Below, one piece after another: positions 15,424-18,647 of a stretch of 18,647 bases of DNA (positions are counted from its first letter, which is position 1; every line of letters starts with the position of its first letter). Origin of the DNA: Bacilli bacterium (lineage in GTDB: Bacteria; Bacillota_I; Bacilli_A; RFN20; CAG-826); NCBI GenBank assembly GCA_016302705.1, contig JAEDNC010000005.1:1-18647 (forward strand). The letters run 5' to 3'. The notes beneath the pieces are model-generated. The model was not told where the DNA came from and ran no database searches. It saw nothing but the letters and a program-made list of their open reading frames with translations. The position numbers and the translations under genes were made by a program.

Positions 15424-17439
15424 ATGAAAACATCATTAAATTTTTCTTGGAAATTTGTTCCAGATTTTCAAAGCGCATATCTTAAGAAATTCCCTGAAAA
15501 ATATCAGGAAGTTAATATCCCTCATAACGCTTTTGAGGTTCCATATAATTACTTTAATGAAAACGATTATCAAAAGGTTGTGACCTATGAAAAAGTCTTT
15601 GATATCGAAAATTATAATAAAAATAGAAGATATTTTGTCCGCTTCGATGGCTTTATGGTTCAAGCCCATATCTATTTTAATAATGAAGACTTAGGGAATC
15701 ATATTTCCGTCTATAATCCAGTAGAGATTGAAATTAGTAAATTTGCTAAAGAAAAAGATAACCATTTAATCGTGGTGTTAGACACTAGAGAAGATAAAGA
15801 TATCCCTCCTTTTGGATTCGCTTTAGATTACGTCACTTATTCAGGAATCTACCGAGAAGTCTATCTTGTTAGCGAACCTCAAACTTATCTAAGAAATATC
15901 TATGTTCATGGAGACTCTAAAGGTAATATCGACATTATCTATGATAAGGTCGGTAATGATGAAATAAATATAAAACATCGCTTATTAAAAGATGACATAG
16001 TCATCTATGAAACCAATAAAGATCAATTTAAAATTGATAACCCAGAATTATGGGATTTAGATCACCCAAACCTTTATACTTTAGAAACCTCAATCGAAGT
16101 TAATAACAAAAAAGAAACTTATAAGACTAGATTTGGCTTTAGAGATATCGAATTCACCAAACATGGTTTTTATCTAAACGGAGATAAAGTTAAGCTCGTT
16201 GGATTAAATCGTCATCAAGGTTATCCATATATTGGTTACGCTGCTAGTAAGAGCTTACAAGAAGATGACGCCAATATTTTAAAGTTTGAAGCTGGAGTAA
16301 ACATTGTTAGAACAAGTCACTACCCGCAAAGTGAACATTTTTTGAATCGCTGTGATGAAATTGGCTTATTAACACTTAATGAAATACCTGGTTGGCAACA
16401 CCTTGGAACAAGCGAAAAATGGAAAGAAACCTGCTTAAATAACACAAAATCGATGGTTTTGACTCAAAGAAATCATCCATCTTTAGTAGCGCATGGAGTC
16501 AGAGTAGACGAATCAGTTGATAATCATGACTTATATTCAAAAACTAATGAAATCGCTCATACACTAGATAAATATCGTCCAACTATCGGAGTAAGAAATT
16601 TCACTGATAGTGAGCTCTTAGAAGATATATACGGTTATAACGACTTCTCATGTAATAGTCTAAAAGTTGGTTTAACCCCAAAACCTATAAAAAGAGGAAA
16701 TAAACCACTACTAATAACTGAATATATGGGACATATGGACCCATTAAGAAATCTTAGTGACGAACAAAGACGAATTGAAGTTGCTCTTAGACACGCAAAA
16801 GTTATTAACGATAACTATAAATATGATGAAGTATGTGGAGCAATTGGATGGTGTTTTGCAGACTACCATACCCATGTTGATTTTGGAAGTGGAGATCATA
16901 TTTGCCCACATGGAGTTTTCGATTTATATCGAAATCCAAAATATTCCGCTTATATTTATGCTTCTCAACAAGATAAGACTCCAGTATTAAAAGTCTTATC
17001 AAATATGAAACCAGGAGATGCTCCTGCTGCAGTCTTTAATGACATATATGTCGCTACTAACTGTGACTATCTTGAATTATATAAAAATGATGAATTTGTG
17101 AAACGTTTTGAAGCAAACCATAAAATGTTTGAAAGCTTAAAGCATCCTCCAATTCTTTTAGATGATATTGTTGGAGAAACTTTTAAAGTGAGTAAATTCC
17201 CACCTAAAGCACGTAAAACGATGGCGTATATGCTCTCTTATGCTGCGATTCACGGATATGGACCTCAAATGCCATTAAGAATTAAGCTATATCTCGCTTA
17301 TTCAATGATGAGATATAAAATCTCCTATACCGAACTAGTGGGATATTGGAATGAATATGTCGGCTCTTGGGGTGGAATGGCGAAAACTTATAAAGTTATC
17401 GGCTATAACTCGGTCCATCAAATAACTTTGATGTCTTAA
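15424..17439 (+). CDS. GH2 beta-glycosidase (beta-galactosidase/glucuronidase-like), C terminus lost to a frameshift
   Basis: The open frame gives 671 residues: a jelly-roll sugar-binding domain (about 1-155, including YSGIYREVYL), an immunoglobulin-like domain (160-245), and a TIM barrel (about 250-500) with LNRHQGYP (261-268) and NIVRTSHYPQS. The acid/base region reads HGVRVDES, giving Glu363; the nucleophile is Glu433 in LLITEYMGH. No signal peptide, so the protein is cytoplasmic. Typical relatives have Asn before the acid/base Glu, whereas Asp362 is here. After GYN the protein runs out of phase: the expected C-terminal domain continues one frame over downstream. The ATG is preceded by GAGGT at a long 13-base spacing. 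It diverges from the GH36/GH13 pair, so it belongs to the same sugar locus. Exact substrate is not readable; whether the truncated protein is active is uncertain. Confidence 0.85.
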   Translation: MKTSLNFSWKFVPDFQSAYLKKFPEKYQEVNIPHNAFEVPYNYFNENDYQKVVTYEKVFDIENYNKNRRYFVRFDGFMVQAHIYFNNEDLGNHISVYNPVEIEISKFAKEKDNHLIVVLDTREDKDIPPFGFALDYVTYSGIYREVYLVSEPQTYLRNIYVHGDSKGNIDIIYDKVGNDEINIKHRLLKDDIVIYETNKDQFKIDNPELWDLDHPNLYTLETSIEVNNKKETYKTRFGFRDIEFTKHGFYLNGDKVKLVGLNRHQGYPYIGYAASKSLQEDDANILKFEAGVNIVRTSHYPQSEHFLNRCDEIGLLTLNEIPGWQHLGTSEKWKETCLNNTKSMVLTQRNHPSLVAHGVRVDESVDNHDLYSKTNEIAHTLDKYRPTIGVRNFTDSELLEDIYGYNDFSCNSLKVGLTPKPIKRGNKPLLITEYMGHMDPLRNLSDEQRRIEVALRHAKVINDNYKYDEVCGAIGWCFADYHTHVDFGSGDHICPHGVFDLYRNPKYSAYIYASQQDKTPVLKVLSNMKPGDAPAAVFNDIYVATNCDYLELYKNDEFVKRFEANHKMFESLKHPPILLDDIVGETFKVSKFPPKARKTMAYMLSYAAIHGYGPQMPLRIKLYLAYSMMRYKISYTELVGYWNEYVGSWGGMAKTYKVIGYNSVHQITLMS

Positions 17440-17717
17440 TTGAAAAGAATAAAGAAGAATTGATCAACGAAGATACCTATGACACTTTAAGGGTAAGAGT
17501 TAATCATGTTGATTTATTTAAAAACACACTTCAATATTCAACTCGAATTGTGAATATCAAAGTAAGTGGCCCTATTGAACTTGTTGGTCCAGAAAACCAA
17601 GTTCTTAATGGAGGTCAAATAAGTCTATATTTCAATTCCAAAAAAGAAAAAGGAACTGGTAAGATTATCCTTACTATTGATAACATAGTTAAGGAAATAA
17701 CAGTTCCTGTTAAATAA
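17409..17717 (+). pseudogene. Out-of-frame C-terminal domain of the GH2 enzyme
   Basis: The -1 frame relative to the GH2 gene is open from 17409 and reads SNNFDVLIEKNKEELINEDT, then YDTLRVRV, a stretch around SGPIELVGPENQVLNGGQIS and a final beta strand ending IVKEITVPVK. This is the Ig-like C-terminal domain normally fused to this GH2 type (pattern D-T-Y-D...R-V...V-x-G-P-x-E-L-x-G-P...L-x-G-G). A TTG at 17460 could start it, but no SD or promoter is seen. The phase change must lie between 17409 and 17436. No classical X-XXY-YYZ slippery heptamer is present, so a one-base indel or a sequencing error is more likely than programmed frameshifting. Restored, the enzyme would be about 765 residues. 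Confidence 0.75.
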
Positions 17718-17729
17718 TAAATTATTTAA
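17710..17729. terminator. A/T-only bidirectional hairpin between converging genes
   Basis: TTAAATAA / TTATTTAA eight-base arms around TAAA, overlapping the stop codons of both converging genes. With no G-C pairs it would be a weak terminator, but it is the only candidate between them. Confidence 0.4.
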
Positions 17730-18420
17730 TTAAATCTTTAATCACTTCACTCGCAAGGATTAAACCCATCGAGGAAGGGACAAATGAAGTAGAGCCGGTA
17801 ATGGCTCTATTTCTTTCATTAAGCTCATTAACTTTAATTGGCTCTTCTTTTGAATAGACAACCTTTAAATGTTTGATGTCTCTCTTTTTTAATTCGTGAC
17901 GAAGAATTTTTGCAAGTGGATCAACGCTTGTTTTATATATATCTGAGACTTCTAATCTAGTTGGGTCTAATTTATTTCCTGCCCCTAAAGCTGAAATAAT
18001 TGGAACTCCTAATTTATTTGCTCTTACCACTAGCGAGATTTTTGCACTCATATTATCAACTGCATCGATGACATAATCATATTTACTTAAATCGAATTCT
18101 TCTTCGTTTTCTGGAAGATAGAATTTTTTATATGCTTCCACTACTAAGTCAGGATTGATATCTAATAGTCTTTCTTTTAATACTTCAACTTTGCTTTTTC
18201 CAATCGTGGAATGTAATGCCACTAATTGACGATTGATATTAGACACTTCTACGTCATCTTTATCGACGATAGTAATGTGACCAATTCCACTTCTTACAAG
18301 TGCTTCGGTAAGATGACCTCCAACTCCTCCAACACCAAAAACGATAACATTCGCTTTAGCGATCTTATCCATTTTCTCTTTAGAGAATAATAATTTAGTG
18401 CGGGAAAATTCTTCTTTCAT
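17722..18420 (-). CDS. tcdA: tRNA threonylcarbamoyladenosine dehydratase (E1-like)
   Basis: A 232-residue ThiF/MoeB-fold enzyme that uses ATP to cyclise t6A37 to ct6A in tRNAs decoding ANN codons. The Rossmann loop GVGGVG is at 29-34, the ribose-binding Asp in IVDKDDV (51-57), the Arg finger in SNINRQ (60-65), and DAVDN at 119-123. GAGNKLDPT (146-154) followed by DIYKTSVDPLA is characteristic of TcdA/CsdL rather than MoeB or ThiF. No cysteine occurs in the whole protein; the Cys found in E. coli TcdA at the S-V-C-P-L-A position is Asp here. It is shorter than the roughly 270 residues of E. coli TcdA, lacking the C-terminal part. Only a weak AGGT precedes the ATG. It faces the GH2 gene tail to tail and lies 46 bp after the ABC ATPase gene. 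Confidence 0.88.
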   Translation of the reverse strand: MKEEFSRTKLLFSKEKMDKIAKANVIVFGVGGVGGHLTEALVRSGIGHITIVDKDDVEVSNINRQLVALHSTIGKSKVEVLKERLLDINPDLVVEAYKKFYLPENEEEFDLSKYDYVIDAVDNMSAKISLVVRANKLGVPIISALGAGNKLDPTRLEVSDIYKTSVDPLAKILRHELKKRDIKHLKVVYSKEEPIKVNELNERNRAITGSTSFVPSSMGLILASEVIKDLIK

Positions 18421-18440
18421 ACCTACAATTATTACATAGA

Positions 18441-18468
18441 AAAAAGAAGAAGTGTTAAACCTTCTTCT
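18441..18468 (-). terminator. Intrinsic terminator after the ABC ATPase gene
   Basis: AGAAGAAG / CTTCTTCT eight-base stem (18445-18452 and 18461-18468) with an eight-base loop and a following T run on the minus strand. The 5' arm overlaps the stop codon of the ABC ATPase gene. It separates that gene from tcdA. Confidence 0.7.
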
Positions 18469-18647
18469 AATCTCCTAAGATTGTTGAGTCACTGAGCATT
18501 TCATCACTAGCGAGACTGAATTTCTCTAGCAAGTCTTCAATTGTCAGTTTCTTTTTTTCTTCTCCTTTAACATCAACAACAATTTTGCCTTTGCTCATCA
18601 TGATAAGTCGATTTCCATATTTAATCGCATCTTTCATATTATGAGTA
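18467..18647 (-). CDS. ABC transporter ATP-binding protein, last 59 codons
   Basis: The C-terminal end of a gene that begins beyond the right edge; it ends in TAG. The visible residues THNMKDAIKYGNRLIMMSKG contain the switch His (H-loop, in T-H-N-M) and the following helix and strand of an ABC nucleotide-binding domain. GEEKKKLTIEDLLEKF is the C-terminal tail seen in ATPases that accompany TrpX/YnjA-type substrate-binding proteins and a permease (family memory, moderate confidence). Walker A/B and the signature motif lie outside the window. The substrate cannot be stated. A terminator overlaps its stop codon, so it is the last gene of its operon. Confidence 0.8.
   Translation of the reverse strand, partial: THNMKDAIKYGNRLIMMSKGKIVVDVKGEEKKKLTIEDLLEKFSLASDEMLSDSTILGD

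Noticed and set aside
17409..17440. Programmed -1 frameshifting in the GH2 gene
   Set aside because: No X-XXY-YYZ heptamer in the right phase and no clear downstream pseudoknot; a simple indel explains the data better.
1..18647. CRISPR arrays, insertion sequences, prophage genes
   Set aside because: No regularly spaced long repeats, transposase or phage motifs were found on reading both strands.

Overview
The window is A+T-rich, densely packed bacterial DNA of Bacillota/Mollicutes-like character. Intergenic gaps are short, many genes have purine-rich Shine-Dalgarno (SD) sites (some none), terminators are hairpin-plus-T-run, and tRNA genes encode their CCA end. Of the visible stop codons 11 are TAA, 2 are TAG and none is TGA. 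Conserved tryptophans are read from TGG, so the standard bacterial code suffices. Lipoprotein export, large envelope-anchored proteins and plant/host glycan hydrolases suggest an uncultured gut relative of the RF39/Erysipelotrichia/Acholeplasma neighbourhood. That placement is inference.

Left part (1-2446, minus): an envelope-lipid cluster of a PAP2-type phosphatase, a processive-type family 2 glycosyltransferase and the start of a PlsC-like acyltransferase cut by the window edge. Next (2529-7705): a two-gene minus-strand unit encoding a 294-residue and a 1165-residue membrane-anchored extracytoplasmic protein. Neither matches a family I can name. They are divergent from a membrane-tethered XRE-type regulator, with a cluster of AGAATT repeats between the two promoters. 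This is the best candidate for an undescribed system.

Middle (7745-11324): a secreted M6-like zinc metalloprotease lipoprotein with its own strong promoter, a tRNA-Asp/tRNA-Phe pair with promoter and terminators, and a cardiolipin synthase.

Right part (11382-17717): a sugar locus. A GH36 alpha-galactosidase and a GH13 oligo-1,6-glucosidase-like enzyme overlap as a minus-strand pair. They share a palindromic bidirectional promoter with a plus-strand GH2 enzyme whose C-terminal domain has been split off by a frameshift. Together they could break down raffinose-type, isomalto- and beta-linked oligosaccharides to hexoses; no transporter for them lies in the window. The end (17722-18647, minus) holds a TcdA-like tRNA-modifying E1 enzyme and the last 59 codons of an ABC-transporter ATPase.
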